A stretch of DNA of 64,000 nt from Helicobacter sp. 13S00482-2 (lineage in GTDB: Bacteria > Campylobacterota > Campylobacteria > Campylobacterales > Helicobacteraceae), in assembly GCF_002272795.1 (NCBI RefSeq), contig NZ_MLAT01000001.1:186001-250000 (forward strand), written 5' to 3'. The first letter of the stretch is position 1; each line of letters starts with the position of its first letter. Positions 43,729 through 53,000 of this stretch are shown piece by piece. Under the pieces are notes generated by a model. That model did not search any database. It saw only the letters and a list, made by a program, of their open reading frames with translations, and had not been told where the DNA came from. The translations under genes and the position numbers were made by a program.

Positions 43729-44412
43729 TTATTTCTTTATCCTGGACTGACCAAGACTGTTGAGGTAGGCTATGAGTGCAACAATTTGCTTGACTTCGCC
43801 CTTTTTATAAGCTTCTTTGACCGCTTGATTTTTCATATGATTTACAATATCACCTGCTTCTTTTAAAAACTCCTCTTTGGCCTGAGTGATATTTCCTAGA
43901 GGAACACCATTCTCGGTATCGTAAGGAACTCCAAAAAGAACCTTTTGCGTATAAGCCTCTGCATAAGCTGTATCAAAATCCACATCTTTCGCGAAAAGAT
44001 GATGATATGCAGGCATAATAGAACCAGGAACTACGCTTGTGGGCTCCAACATATGATTTTCATGCCAATCTGTAGTTCTGCTATCGCCAACCCTATGTAA
44101 ATCAGGCCCTGTTCGCTTAGATCCCCATAAAAAAGGTCTATCATAGGCATATTCTCCACTAAGACTATAAGCTCCATATCTATCAGTTTCTGACTGGAAG
44201 GGTCTAATGAGTTGTGAATGACAGTTATAGCAACCCTCAGCGATATAAACTTGTCTGCCAGCAGTTTGCAATACAGTATAAGGCTGTAAGCCCTCTATAG
44301 GTCTTGAAGATTTCATAAAATCGGGTAAAATCTCCACCAACCCTGCTATTGAAAATACAATCAAAAACGCTACGGTAAAAAAGAATGGATTTTTTTCTAA
44401 CCAACTAAACAT
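43729..44412 (-). CDS. ccoO: cbb3 oxidase subunit II (CcoO, monohaem)
   Basis: This membrane-anchored cytochrome c of 227 residues has an N-terminal helix (FFFTVAFLIVFSIAGLVEIL) and CYNCH at 61-65. RPFQSETDRYGAYSLSGEY and WGSKRTGPDLHRVG are family blocks. The axial methionine is probably in VVPGSIMPAYHHL. The length is normal. It relays electrons from CcoP to the CcoN active site and lies 17 bases after ccoN. Confidence 0.96.
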   Translation of the reverse strand: MFSWLEKNPFFFTVAFLIVFSIAGLVEILPDFMKSSRPIEGLQPYTVLQTAGRQVYIAEGCYNCHSQLIRPFQSETDRYGAYSLSGEYAYDRPFLWGSKRTGPDLHRVGDSRTTDWHENHMLEPTSVVPGSIMPAYHHLFAKDVDFDTAYAEAYTQKVLFGVPYDTENGVPLGNITQAKEEFLKEAGDIVNHMKNQAVKEAYKKGEVKQIVALIAYLNSLGQSRIKK

Positions 44413-44429
44413 AAATATTTACCCCCTTA

Positions 44430-45896
44430 TCAAGAAGCCATAGGTGAGGCATAATTTGGCTCACGATCTAGCTCTTTTGATGCAGTGATAGTCATCACAA
44501 CGTTATAGATAAACATAATAAATCCTACCAAATACATCGTGCCTCCAATACTCCTTATCAAATAATAAGGATGCAATTCTTTCACAGTATCAATAAACTG
44601 ATAGGTAAGATTACCATATTGATCAACATCTCTCCACATCATTCCTTGAGTAATACCAGCTATCCACATACTAGAGAAATAAAGCACGATACCAATAGTC
44701 ATGATCCAAAACTGAATGTCCATAATTTTCTTAGAATAAAGTTCTCTTTTGTATATTCGAGGAAGCATATGATAACAAGCAGCAATAATAGTGAATCCAA
44801 CCCAGCCCAAAACACCATCATGAACGTGTCCAATAATCCAATCAGTAAAGTGTGCCAAAGCATTGACTGATTTGATAGCCTGAATAGGACCTTCAAGGGT
44901 TGCTAACATATAAAATGTAGAAGCTAAAACTAAGAATTTAATCAGTGGAGATTCCTTGAGTTGATGCCACTGACCTCTCATTGTCAAAAGCATATTGATA
45001 GCCGTTCCCCAAGAGGGCAATATTAAAATAACAGAAAACACTGATCCAAGAGTTTGAACCCAGTCAGGGACAGTCGAATAGATAACGTGATGTCCACCTG
45101 CCCAAATATAAACAAACATCAAACTCCAAAATGAAAACAATGTCAGTTTATAAGAGAAAATCGGCTGACCAGACTCTTTGGGTAAAAAATAGTAGATAAT
45201 ACCAATGATGCCAGAAGTCAAAACAAATGCAACTGCATTGTGTCCCCACCACCACTGAATCATTGCATCATTACTACCTGCATACATTGATATAGAGTTC
45301 CAAATGCTTCCCACACCTGAAACAAAATAAGTAGGAATGGCAAGATTGTTGAATATATAGAGTACTGATATGGCCGTGAATGTAGCAATAAAATACCACA
45401 AAGAAATATAAATGGTTTTCTCTCTTCTCACACCCATACTTCCAAACATGCTCACTCCCCAAAGTACCCATACTACAACCACCAAAATATCTAAAGGCCA
45501 AATCAATTCAGCATATTCTTTAGATTGAGTTAGGCCTGCTAGAAGACTGATGACAGCCAGAATAAGCAACACAATATAAAGCCAAAAATGTAGATAGCCG
45601 ATAAACTTCAAAAATGGGTGCTGATGATAGGTAATCTTCAAAACCCTCTGTCCTAAATAATACCAAGCTGCCCATATACCACTTAATGTGAAACCATAAA
45701 TAACTCCATTAGTATGAAGAGGTCTTAATCTCCCAAAAATACCATACTCTCCAGCAATGTAATTCAAATCTGGAAATGCCAATTGAAATGCGAGCACAAC
45801 ACCAATCAACATACCTATGAACCCAAATGCCATTGTTGAGTATAAAAACAACTTGGCAATAGAGTAGTCATACTCTAAAGTAGCATCATTTTGCAT
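44430..45896 (-). CDS. ccoN: cbb3 oxidase catalytic subunit I (CcoN)
   Basis: CcoN is the haem b / haem b3-CuB core that reduces oxygen with high affinity, suited to microaerobic life. The 488-residue protein has about twelve membrane helices. Histidine-bearing motifs are LRPLHTNGVIYGF (low-spin haem), WWWGHNAVAFVLTSG (CuB His), the pair in GGHHVIYSTVPDW, and DWIIGHVHDGVLGW (b3 and low-spin ligands). GAGAATAG precedes the ATG. The upstream gap 45897-46030 is AT-rich and must hold the promoter; I see no certain FNR-like box. Confidence 0.97.
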   Translation of the reverse strand: MQNDATLEYDYSIAKLFLYSTMAFGFIGMLIGVVLAFQLAFPDLNYIAGEYGIFGRLRPLHTNGVIYGFTLSGIWAAWYYLGQRVLKITYHQHPFLKFIGYLHFWLYIVLLILAVISLLAGLTQSKEYAELIWPLDILVVVVWVLWGVSMFGSMGVRREKTIYISLWYFIATFTAISVLYIFNNLAIPTYFVSGVGSIWNSISMYAGSNDAMIQWWWGHNAVAFVLTSGIIGIIYYFLPKESGQPIFSYKLTLFSFWSLMFVYIWAGGHHVIYSTVPDWVQTLGSVFSVILILPSWGTAINMLLTMRGQWHQLKESPLIKFLVLASTFYMLATLEGPIQAIKSVNALAHFTDWIIGHVHDGVLGWVGFTIIAACYHMLPRIYKRELYSKKIMDIQFWIMTIGIVLYFSSMWIAGITQGMMWRDVDQYGNLTYQFIDTVKELHPYYLIRSIGGTMYLVGFIMFIYNVVMTITASKELDREPNYASPMAS

Positions 45897-46030
45897 CTAT
45901 TCTCCTTTTTGCTTTGTTCTTTAAATGTTTAGAACCAACCCTTTAATTTTAGCCTTTTAAATTAATTTGTACCTTAAAAAACATGAAATAACAACAAAAT
46001 ATAAATGACTTATTGACAATGACTTGATAA

Positions 46031-47041
46031 TCAGATAAATTTGTCTTTTAAGTGATGATTCATCTCATCAAAAGTCATATTTTTCTGGTGCATATATTCA
46101 TAAATTTTTGATCTGATTCTCCTTGGAATAGCATTTTTCCGAGCAATATCTTTAAATTTTTTAGGGAGGATAAAATGAGGAATGTATATTTTTGAAACAA
46201 ATAGATAATTTTCATTATTTTCCACAATATATTTAGTTGCAATCTCGCAAGAAAAACCTGTCCTTAAGATCTCTTTTCTTTGGTTAGAGGAAATAACATA
46301 GCCCATTTTCTTGATGATTTTATCAATCTCATCAATATCTTGATAAGGAGAACATTTTTGAAAATAAACTATATCACCAAAATATAATATCTCACGCTCT
46401 TTATAAAGCATTTTTCTCTCTTGGGTTAAGTACTCAAAAGATTTGGAAATCCCTTTGGAATATTTTTTTATCATCTTATTTGAATAAGTATAACGAAATT
46501 CATTTCGCTTGTATCTGCTATCTTCATTGGTAGAATCTTCATAAAACTTATATTTAGAACAATACTCATAAATCTCAGATTTTGTAATATTAATAAAAGG
46601 TCGTATTATCTTATAGCGTTCTCTTTGTTCAATCCCATCAAAACCCAAAATGGTATTCAATCCAGATCCTTTAGCTAACTGCATCAAAAACCACTCTAAC
46701 TTATCATTGAGATGATGTGCTAAAATCAAATTATCATAATTATTTTTAACAATAATGTCTTCAAAAAAATCGAACCTTATTTTTCTTGCTTCGCATTCAA
46801 AATTAGATTCTATTCTTGGAGCTTTAAGCACAAAACACCTTTTGTGATATTTTCTACATAGATCTTGGGCATATTCACTCTCTTCATCAGAGGCTTCCCT
46901 AGTCCCATAATTCACAATACTCACATCAAATTCAATCCCCAACTCCAACAAAGAAAAAAACATCGACACAGAATCCACACCTGCAGAAAAGCCCAAAAGA
47001 TTTTTATGATCTTGAAGCTCATCAAGAAAGCACAATTTCAT
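46031..47041 (-). CDS. tilS: tRNA(Ile)-lysidine synthase TilS
   Basis: TilS ATP-dependently attaches lysine to C34 of tRNA-Ile(CAU), which is essential for AUA decoding. The 336-residue protein is the short form, mostly the N-terminal N-type PP-loop domain. The PP-loop reads SAGVDS (residues 19-24), where SGGxDS is usual. ILAHHLNDKLEWFLMQLAKGSG and the late IRPFINITKSEIYEYC and YEDSTN phrases are conserved TilS blocks. The gene ends the aminotransferase-phosphoribosyltransferase-rimO-tilS unit and lies two bases after rimO. Confidence 0.92.
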   Translation of the reverse strand: MKLCFLDELQDHKNLLGFSAGVDSVSMFFSLLELGIEFDVSIVNYGTREASDEESEYAQDLCRKYHKRCFVLKAPRIESNFECEARKIRFDFFEDIIVKNNYDNLILAHHLNDKLEWFLMQLAKGSGLNTILGFDGIEQRERYKIIRPFINITKSEIYEYCSKYKFYEDSTNEDSRYKRNEFRYTYSNKMIKKYSKGISKSFEYLTQERKMLYKEREILYFGDIVYFQKCSPYQDIDEIDKIIKKMGYVISSNQRKEILRTGFSCEIATKYIVENNENYLFVSKIYIPHFILPKKFKDIARKNAIPRRIRSKIYEYMHQKNMTFDEMNHHLKDKFI

Positions 47042-47043
47042 AA

Positions 47044-48363
47044 TTAAATTTTTCTCACCACTTTTCCAAACAAAAATCCATCTTTAAGCTCATTCACAAG
47101 CACCTCATAATAGCCTGATTTTAAGACCATATCATCTAATTCACTATCATTAATAAGTATCTCTCCATCAACTTCAGGAGGCCATCTGAAATCTCTAGCA
47201 CTGTAGAAATATTCACTCACCTGACTTTTACCTTCTAAAATCACTTGATGATGTTTTTCTAGCATTTGATGTTTAATTTTCTTTTGTTGTGAGCTAATGA
47301 TTTTATTGACAATGTTGATTCTTTTATTGATGATTTTAGTAGGGATTTTATCCTCCATATCATAAGCTAAGGTTCCATCCTCTGAAGAGAACGCAAAAAT
47401 ATTAAGCCTATCAAAAATAAAACTTTCTAAAAATTCGCACAATTCCTGAAATTCTTCCTCGCTTTCACCTGGATGGCCTATGATGATAGTGCTTCTAACA
47501 AAACTTCCTTCAATATTTCGCATTGCCTTTAATAATTCAATATGCCTTTGCTTGTTTGCTCCTCGTTTCATTCGCTTAAGCATCGTATCGCTAATGTGCT
47601 GGATAGGCATATCAAAATAATTTTGAAAGATTTTAGAATCCTTGATTGTATTGATAAGCTCCAAGCTTGTACTAGAAGGGTATAAATATAAAATCCGTGC
47701 ACTCTTGGCTAGATTTTGAGTATCAATGGCTCTAATAAGATCTATCAATCCTTGATTATTATTTTTGTCCCTTAAATACGAACTAGAATCTTGTGCAATA
47801 AAGGTAAAATCACAATAACCTTGTGAGGTTAAGTTTTCAATCTCCTTTAAGATAGAATCAATACTTCGACTTTGCAACCTTCCTTTAAAACTAGGGATAG
47901 CACAAAAACTACAATTCTGATTGCACCCTTCAGATATTTTGATATAAGCGTGTATATTCGATCCTGTAATGACCCTAGCGTTAGATTCATCTGCTAGAAA
48001 AACTGCTGGGGTAATAGAGTTGGTTTTTGAATCTAGCATCTCATCAATTTTATCAAAATCCCCTACACCAGTAATGATATCAATCTCAGGAATGAGTTCT
48101 TTGAGTTCATTTTTATACCGCTGAGTCAAACAGCCACTAGCAAGTAATAACGCACCTTTTTTGCGCACAGAGGATGCTTGGAGAATCACCTGAATGCTTT
48201 CTTCTTTTGCAGACTGAATGAATCCACAAGTATTTACTATGATAACATCAGCAAGTTCAGGAGTATCCACCACCTCATAATCTTTCAATCTACCTAACAT
48301 CACTTCAGAATCTACTAGGTTTTTAGTACATCCTAGCGAAATCAAATGCAACTTCTTACTCAA
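47044..48363 (-). CDS. rimO: Ribosomal protein S12 methylthiotransferase RimO
   Basis: RimO adds a methylthio group to an aspartate of ribosomal protein S12. The 439-residue protein has an N-terminal MTTase domain with cysteines 12, 46 and 78 (LGCTKNLVDSE; NTCGFI; SGCL), a radical-SAM domain with C147, C151 and C154 (EGCNQNCSFCAIP) and a C-terminal TRAM domain. KGRLQSRSIDSIL and PIQHISDTMLKRMKRG support RimO rather than MiaB. It overlaps the phosphoribosyltransferase gene by four bases. Confidence 0.95.
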   Translation of the reverse strand: MSKKLHLISLGCTKNLVDSEVMLGRLKDYEVVDTPELADVIIVNTCGFIQSAKEESIQVILQASSVRKKGALLLASGCLTQRYKNELKELIPEIDIITGVGDFDKIDEMLDSKTNSITPAVFLADESNARVITGSNIHAYIKISEGCNQNCSFCAIPSFKGRLQSRSIDSILKEIENLTSQGYCDFTFIAQDSSSYLRDKNNNQGLIDLIRAIDTQNLAKSARILYLYPSSTSLELINTIKDSKIFQNYFDMPIQHISDTMLKRMKRGANKQRHIELLKAMRNIEGSFVRSTIIIGHPGESEEEFQELCEFLESFIFDRLNIFAFSSEDGTLAYDMEDKIPTKIINKRINIVNKIISSQQKKIKHQMLEKHHQVILEGKSQVSEYFYSARDFRWPPEVDGEILINDSELDDMVLKSGYYEVLVNELKDGFLFGKVVRKI

Positions 48364-48821
48364 GATCGTTGCTCCAACATATCAACTTCCCAAAAAAAGT
48401 CAATCCATTCCAAAGAAGGATCTTTGACATAAAAATCTGCAAATATTTTAGCGTTGAGTTTTTGAAAAATAACTGCTGAATAAAAACTAACTTGTGGATT
48501 CCTAACTCTTAGCTTCTGTAAAATTTCTTCCAAACTCTTGCCACTATCAACGATTTCATCAACTACTAGAATCTTTTTGTGATCAGGTTTGATATCTGGC
48601 ATATTTTCAATAATCAACGAACTCTGCACATTCTTATCACTATAAGAAAATGCACTAAGAGTGTATATAGAGCGTAGATTCCAAGCTAAGCAAAGCATAT
48701 GACTCATCACCATTCCACCCCTAGCAATACAAACAATCGCATCAGGGACTCCGATATCTTCCTCAACCTTTCGTGCTAAAATTTTCAAATCCCCCAAAAA
48801 TTCAGTATAAGAATAATACAT
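48360..48821 (-). CDS. Phosphoribosyltransferase (xanthine/guanine type)
   Basis: From the ATG at 48821 the enzyme has 153 residues; AGGAGGGG directly upstream fixes the start (a longer frame to 48869 would overlap the aminotransferase gene). It has the PRPP-binding loop VVDEIVDSGKSLEE and an upstream IARGGMVMSHMLC loop as in Gpt-like purine salvage enzymes, plus the Trp-rich C-terminal stretch LEWIDFFWEVD. It probably salvages xanthine, guanine or hypoxanthine. The position next to the class V aminotransferase and rimO is also seen in H. pylori. Confidence 0.85.
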   Translation of the reverse strand: MYYSYTEFLGDLKILARKVEEDIGVPDAIVCIARGGMVMSHMLCLAWNLRSIYTLSAFSYSDKNVQSSLIIENMPDIKPDHKKILVVDEIVDSGKSLEEILQKLRVRNPQVSFYSAVIFQKLNAKIFADFYVKDPSLEWIDFFWEVDMLEQRS

Positions 48822-48829
48822 TACCCCTC

Positions 48830-49939
48830 CTAAGCATAATAAGACTCTAAAAATGCAATATTCGCACATCCATTAAATTTTCTAACACCTAGCTTATCCA
48901 AAGCCAACTCAATGGCATTCACAACCCATAAAGCCTCATTTAAGGGTATGATTCCCATATGATTGATACGAAATATAGATGTCTTAAGGTGATCTTGGCC
49001 TCCAGCAACATTCACATCAAAATCGTTCTTCAATATCTTGGCAATCGCACTAGCATTGAGCTCATCAATAACCGTACTCATAGCTATAGCAGGTATCTTT
49101 GGGTAAATTTTTAATCCTATCGATTTCAGAGCATTTTGAGTGGCAAGGGCTCTTTTTTTGGTTTGTTCATAAATTTTTTCTATCCCACCCATGCTTTCAA
49201 CGATCTCAAAGTACTTCACAAGCCCAATAATAATGGTAGTAGGAGCTGTCCAAGCAGTTGTGTTAGCAACTTGATTCTTAAGTTCTGTTTTAAGATTGAA
49301 ATAAAAACCAATATCCCTAGCTTCTATCATTTCAATCGCTTTTTGACTCAGACCTATAATGCTCATACCTGGAGGAAGCATAAAGGCTTTTTGACTTCCT
49401 CCAATAAGCACATCAATATAACGAGTATCAATATCCTCTACTCCCATAGCTGTAATGCCATCAGCTATAACAAAAATCTCAGGATTAAAACTCTTGATGG
49501 CTTCAGATATTTCCTCTACAGGGTGACGCAAACCTCCTGCAGATTCACACACCTGAATGGCAACAGCATCAATGTTTTCATCTTTTTTTATAAGATCTAA
49601 GATTTCCTCCATTCTTGCAGGAGTATCCCAATTATGTTTTATTTCAACATTTGGAATATTGTAAGCTTTGGCAATCTTTCCAAATCGCTCACCAAACTTT
49701 CCACTATTAACACTCAAGAGCTTTTTAGTGCAAAATGTTCTGATGCAAGCTTCCATCGCCCCACTTCCAGAACTTGCCAACATCAAGACTTCAGGCATTT
49801 TTAATATCATCTTCAGTCCAAGCCTTGCTTTTGCAAAATACTCTTCAAATTCAGGAGTCCTATGATGGATAGTAGGCTTTGCCATCTCTGAGCGAATATC
49901 TTCTAAAACAGGCGTGGGACCTGGAGTAAAAAGCAACAT
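48830..49939 (-). CDS. Class V PLP-dependent aminotransferase
   Basis: The 369-residue enzyme of the serine-pyruvate/alanine-glyoxylate/phosphoserine aminotransferase group begins LLFTPGPTPVLEDIR and has HHRTPEFEEYF, the PLP-phosphate loop SSGSGAMEA, the cofactor aspartate in VIADGITAMG and the Schiff-base lysine in GGSQKAFMLPPG. The substrate is not fixed by sequence; members make serine or glycine, or act in soluble hydrogenase-linked annotation groups. The ribosome site is GGGAG. It is the first gene of the unit running to tilS. Confidence 0.85.
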   Translation of the reverse strand: MLLFTPGPTPVLEDIRSEMAKPTIHHRTPEFEEYFAKARLGLKMILKMPEVLMLASSGSGAMEACIRTFCTKKLLSVNSGKFGERFGKIAKAYNIPNVEIKHNWDTPARMEEILDLIKKDENIDAVAIQVCESAGGLRHPVEEISEAIKSFNPEIFVIADGITAMGVEDIDTRYIDVLIGGSQKAFMLPPGMSIIGLSQKAIEMIEARDIGFYFNLKTELKNQVANTTAWTAPTTIIIGLVKYFEIVESMGGIEKIYEQTKKRALATQNALKSIGLKIYPKIPAIAMSTVIDELNASAIAKILKNDFDVNVAGGQDHLKTSIFRINHMGIIPLNEALWVVNAIELALDKLGVRKFNGCANIAFLESYYA

Positions 49940-49972
49940 TTTTTTCTCCCTAAAGATTCAAGGTTAGCGGAC

Positions 49973-49978
49973 ATTATA
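49973..49978 (-). promoter_or_regulatory. Putative -10 element of the aminotransferase-rimO-tilS unit
   Basis: An extended TGTATAAT on the minus strand ends 33 bases before the ATG at 49939. The rest of 49940-50177 (238 bases) shows no gene. Confidence 0.5.
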
Positions 49979-50177
49979 CAATAAAGCCTTATAGAAATTT
50001 ATTAATCAGTGAAACACTCTCTACCTTTAAATCGCCGTGTGCTATCTTTATTTAATTCTTCCTAAAAATGAGCACAAACTATCATTCTCGCACTTTATGT
50101 CTTTGAGAGTTATCAATGCAACCTTACATTAACGAAAGCAGCAAATTAAAATCTAGGATGAAATAGAAACAACCTCA

Positions 50178-51725
50178 TCAAATCCCTTTTAAAATCTTTA
50201 GATTTTTTAGAATGGGTAGCTTTTTATGAAAAACCTTTGCAAATGATTCAATTTCTTTTATGTTATCCTCTTCACTTTCTATAAGCTGACCTTGTTTGAT
50301 TATTGTTTGATTTTGAGATTTTAAAATTTCCCATACAAAATCAATATGCTCTTTTAATGTTTTTCTTCCTTCTATGATTGCCAACAAAAATAATTTCTCA
50401 AAGCGATTGATTTCAATTCCTTCCCCCAACAAAGCACTGCCAAGCACGGAAATATTATCTTCTGTTATCGCTCTTTGTAATATGTCAAAATTCAATCGGT
50501 GTGTTTTCTCCATAACAAGATCTACTTCTTGATCTGATTGAGCATAACGAAGAACTCTTTTAGTATCTAGCACAGTGATTACTTCTATAATCTGTGCCAA
50601 ATTATCAAATTTGCCATTTCCACTTTTTATAATCTCTGCAATTGTCTTTGGTTTGTGATCAGCTAAAATATCCAAAAAAGATCCATAGAGTTCTTCTGAT
50701 AAATTAAATCTCTTAGCAAACGTCCCGGCATGAACATCAATGCTAAGCTCTATGTTTTCTCTTGGTTCAATCAAAACAACCCTCAATTTAGATATAAGGT
50801 TCTTTTGTTCTGCTTGAGTTAATCTGCGAGCACCTTTTAGCCAATAATCTTTTCTGAACCGATTATTGTTCATCAAATCTCTTGTGTATTCTTGAAAATA
50901 AATATTATCAATGCTATCTAATAACTCTTTTTGATTATCATTATAAACCATATGTTGCCACATTGATTGAAAATGAGCTGGAAAAGCGAAGTTTATATTG
51001 GCTCTAGAAAGTTCTTTGTAGATCTGCAAAAAATCCATTATCTCCCAAGATTCATTCATAAACTCGTGTGCCAAATAAGATTTACTAAAATCTTTAATCT
51101 TTTCAACTTGAGATTTTAATGCTTCATTTTTTAAAATAAACGCTGCATCCACTTCAGAAAGCTTTTCAAAAAAATCTAAACCTGAATCTAACTTAGAAAT
51201 GGTACTTTTAGATTTTGGTAACATAAAATCAGCGTAATTTTTCAAAACATTTCTAAAAGGAAGCAATTCAAGAAAACCTGGCAAAACATTGTAACTAATA
51301 TAAACTCCTCCGCCAACTTTTAGCTTTTTATCAATAAAATCGCACAAATAACCTCTATTTTTTTCATCCACCCAACTGTATATCCCATGCAATCCAATAA
51401 AATCAAAATCAGGCAAGTCCTTTTGATGTAAAAAATCCAAAAAAGAATCCGCATATATTTTTGCACCATTCTCTGATATATCACTCAATTCACTCGCAAA
51501 ATTTGCGTGAGATGGATTAAAATCAGTCCCCCACCATTTTACATTTGAAGTGCTTGAATGGATATTCATACTAAGTGCATTCCCATACCCCAATTCGCAA
51601 GCTGATGATATTTGGGGTGGTTTTATGCCACGCAATAAACAAAAAATCCTAAAGCTCAATGGAGAAAGCTCTCTATAATAGCCATAATTGTAATCAATAT
51701 CAATGTTGTAACCATCTGTGTTCAT
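50178..51725 (-). CDS. SAM-dependent methyltransferase with methyltransferase-regulatory domain
   Basis: The 515-residue cytosolic protein has a class I methyltransferase domain in its first 160 residues: ACELGYGNALSMNI (motif I), WWGTDFNPSHANFA (acidic end of strand 2), and FDFIGLHGIYSWV (motif IV region). A helical region follows, then a segment that resembles the MethyTransf_Reg domain (about 230-310, with QHMVYNDN and DYWLKGARRLT). The C-terminus is a winged-helix-like region. The substrate is unknown; related genes occur beside surface-polysaccharide or flagellar glycan genes. It is transcribed alone or with downstream read-through, with its own -10 at 51751-51756. Confidence 0.7.
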   Translation of the reverse strand: MNTDGYNIDIDYNYGYYRELSPLSFRIFCLLRGIKPPQISSACELGYGNALSMNIHSSTSNVKWWGTDFNPSHANFASELSDISENGAKIYADSFLDFLHQKDLPDFDFIGLHGIYSWVDEKNRGYLCDFIDKKLKVGGGVYISYNVLPGFLELLPFRNVLKNYADFMLPKSKSTISKLDSGLDFFEKLSEVDAAFILKNEALKSQVEKIKDFSKSYLAHEFMNESWEIMDFLQIYKELSRANINFAFPAHFQSMWQHMVYNDNQKELLDSIDNIYFQEYTRDLMNNNRFRKDYWLKGARRLTQAEQKNLISKLRVVLIEPRENIELSIDVHAGTFAKRFNLSEELYGSFLDILADHKPKTIAEIIKSGNGKFDNLAQIIEVITVLDTKRVLRYAQSDQEVDLVMEKTHRLNFDILQRAITEDNISVLGSALLGEGIEINRFEKLFLLAIIEGRKTLKEHIDFVWEILKSQNQTIIKQGQLIESEEDNIKEIESFAKVFHKKLPILKNLKILKGI

Positions 51726-51750
51726 TTTTTATCCTAATAATATTTTTTCA

Positions 51751-51756
51751 ATTATA
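51751..51756 (-). promoter_or_regulatory. Putative -10 element of the methyltransferase gene
   Basis: TATAAT on the minus strand lies 25 bases before the ATG at 51725; AGGATA is the ribosome site. This predicts a leader under 20 bases. The gap to capJ (51726-51857) holds nothing else I can name. Confidence 0.45.
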
Positions 51757-51857
51757 ATATAAAAAATAAATTTCTAATAAAAAACTTTATCCATATTTTA
51801 TACAAATCACCAGATATTCATAGAGCATGATTGGCTAAAACCATAGATGCGAATAAA

Positions 51858-53000
51858 TTATTTTTTATTTATTGAACCAAAATAATCTATGACTTCTTGA
51901 TACATCTCTTCTGCTTTGGTGATTGATTTTTCCAATGTATAGTTTGAAGCACTTTGAGCATAAATTTTCCCCATTTTTTCACGCTCGTTATGATTCTCTA
52001 TCCAATAATCAATCTTATTAGCCAAATCCTTCCAGTCTCCAGCTTGGAATAAAGATCGCTCATCTAATGCAAATTGAGCGGTAGCTGAAACCCTACTATT
52101 AGAAATAATAGGCACAATACCACAAGAAATCGCTTCCAAACAAGCAATTGCCTCTCCTTCAACATCCGCAGAATGGACATAAATATCTGTCTTATGCAAA
52201 ATTTTAAGCAGCTCACTTGGTTGCACAAAACCAAAATCTACCTGATTAGGCAAGATTTTAGCAAGTTGCCGAAGTTTTTTTTCAGTAGGACCCATTCCCT
52301 TCAGATGTAATTTTATTTTTGAAGCATATTGGCTATGTGCAATTGCCATTATGAGAAGATCTTGACGTTTTTCATTTGAATAACGTCCCACCATTGATAT
52401 ATGTACAAAACCATCACTTATGGGTTTTTCTATAGGCGGAGAATAAAGCTTATCAAATCCATTTGAAATAATAAATTTTTTAGCCTTATAGCCATTTTGA
52501 CTGATCTCATTGGCTATAAGAGCAGAAGGGCAATGGATATGAAAAATATGGCGGTAAAACCTAAATTTAAATAACCAAAAAATAAATTTATTTAATATTT
52601 TCAATTTCTGAAGTTTCATATTATAAGTGATATGTTCGGGCTGCAAATGAAATGCTCCCATATAAGGAATCTTCATCCTTTTTGCAATTTTCATTGCAGA
52701 AATTTCAAGTTGAAATGGCAAAAATAAATGTATAACATCCGCACCCTTAAAAGCCTCCATCAGAACCTTTTCTACAGGCTTTCCAAAGATCATATGTTGT
52801 TTATGCGAAATTTCTGTGACAAAAGGTATATATCTTTCTGGAACTTGATAATTTCCCTCCCCATGAATATATGGAGCGACAACTCTAACTTGATGACCTC
52901 TTTCTTTTAAGGCATTTGCAAAACGGTAAGCTGTCATAGAAGTACCATTACTCTTGTCTGCAAAACTATCAACCACAAGTACGATAACCAAGCTAAACAT
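51858..53000 (-). CDS. capJ: Cholesterol alpha-glucosyltransferase
   Basis: This GT4-family (GT-B fold) enzyme of 380 residues matches the H. pylori HP0421 protein in many blocks: VIVLVVDSF, NGTSMTAYRFANAL, EISHKQHMIFGKP, HLQPEHITYNMKL and HIHCPS. In the C-terminal donor domain, VGRYSNEKRQDLL and the EGEAIACLEAISCGIVPII region carry the E-x7-E retaining motif. It transfers glucose from UDP-glucose to host-derived cholesterol at the membrane, a trait typical of Helicobacter that aids evasion of phagocytosis. It overlaps the thioesterase-like gene by eight bases and is last in the metG-to-capJ unit. Confidence 0.92.
   Translation of the reverse strand: MFSLVIVLVVDSFADKSNGTSMTAYRFANALKERGHQVRVVAPYIHGEGNYQVPERYIPFVTEISHKQHMIFGKPVEKVLMEAFKGADVIHLFLPFQLEISAMKIAKRMKIPYMGAFHLQPEHITYNMKLQKLKILNKFIFWLFKFRFYRHIFHIHCPSALIANEISQNGYKAKKFIISNGFDKLYSPPIEKPISDGFVHISMVGRYSNEKRQDLLIMAIAHSQYASKIKLHLKGMGPTEKKLRQLAKILPNQVDFGFVQPSELLKILHKTDIYVHSADVEGEAIACLEAISCGIVPIISNSRVSATAQFALDERSLFQAGDWKDLANKIDYWIENHNEREKMGKIYAQSASNYTLEKSITKAEEMYQEVIDYFGSINKK

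Noticed and set aside
45897-46030. FNR-type box upstream of ccoN
   Set aside because: Only half-sites such as TCAAT and ATCAA occur, without the correct spacing.
49136-49600. Plus-strand 154-codon frame opposite the aminotransferase
   Set aside because: The minus frame has clear PLP-enzyme motifs; this is an antisense shadow.
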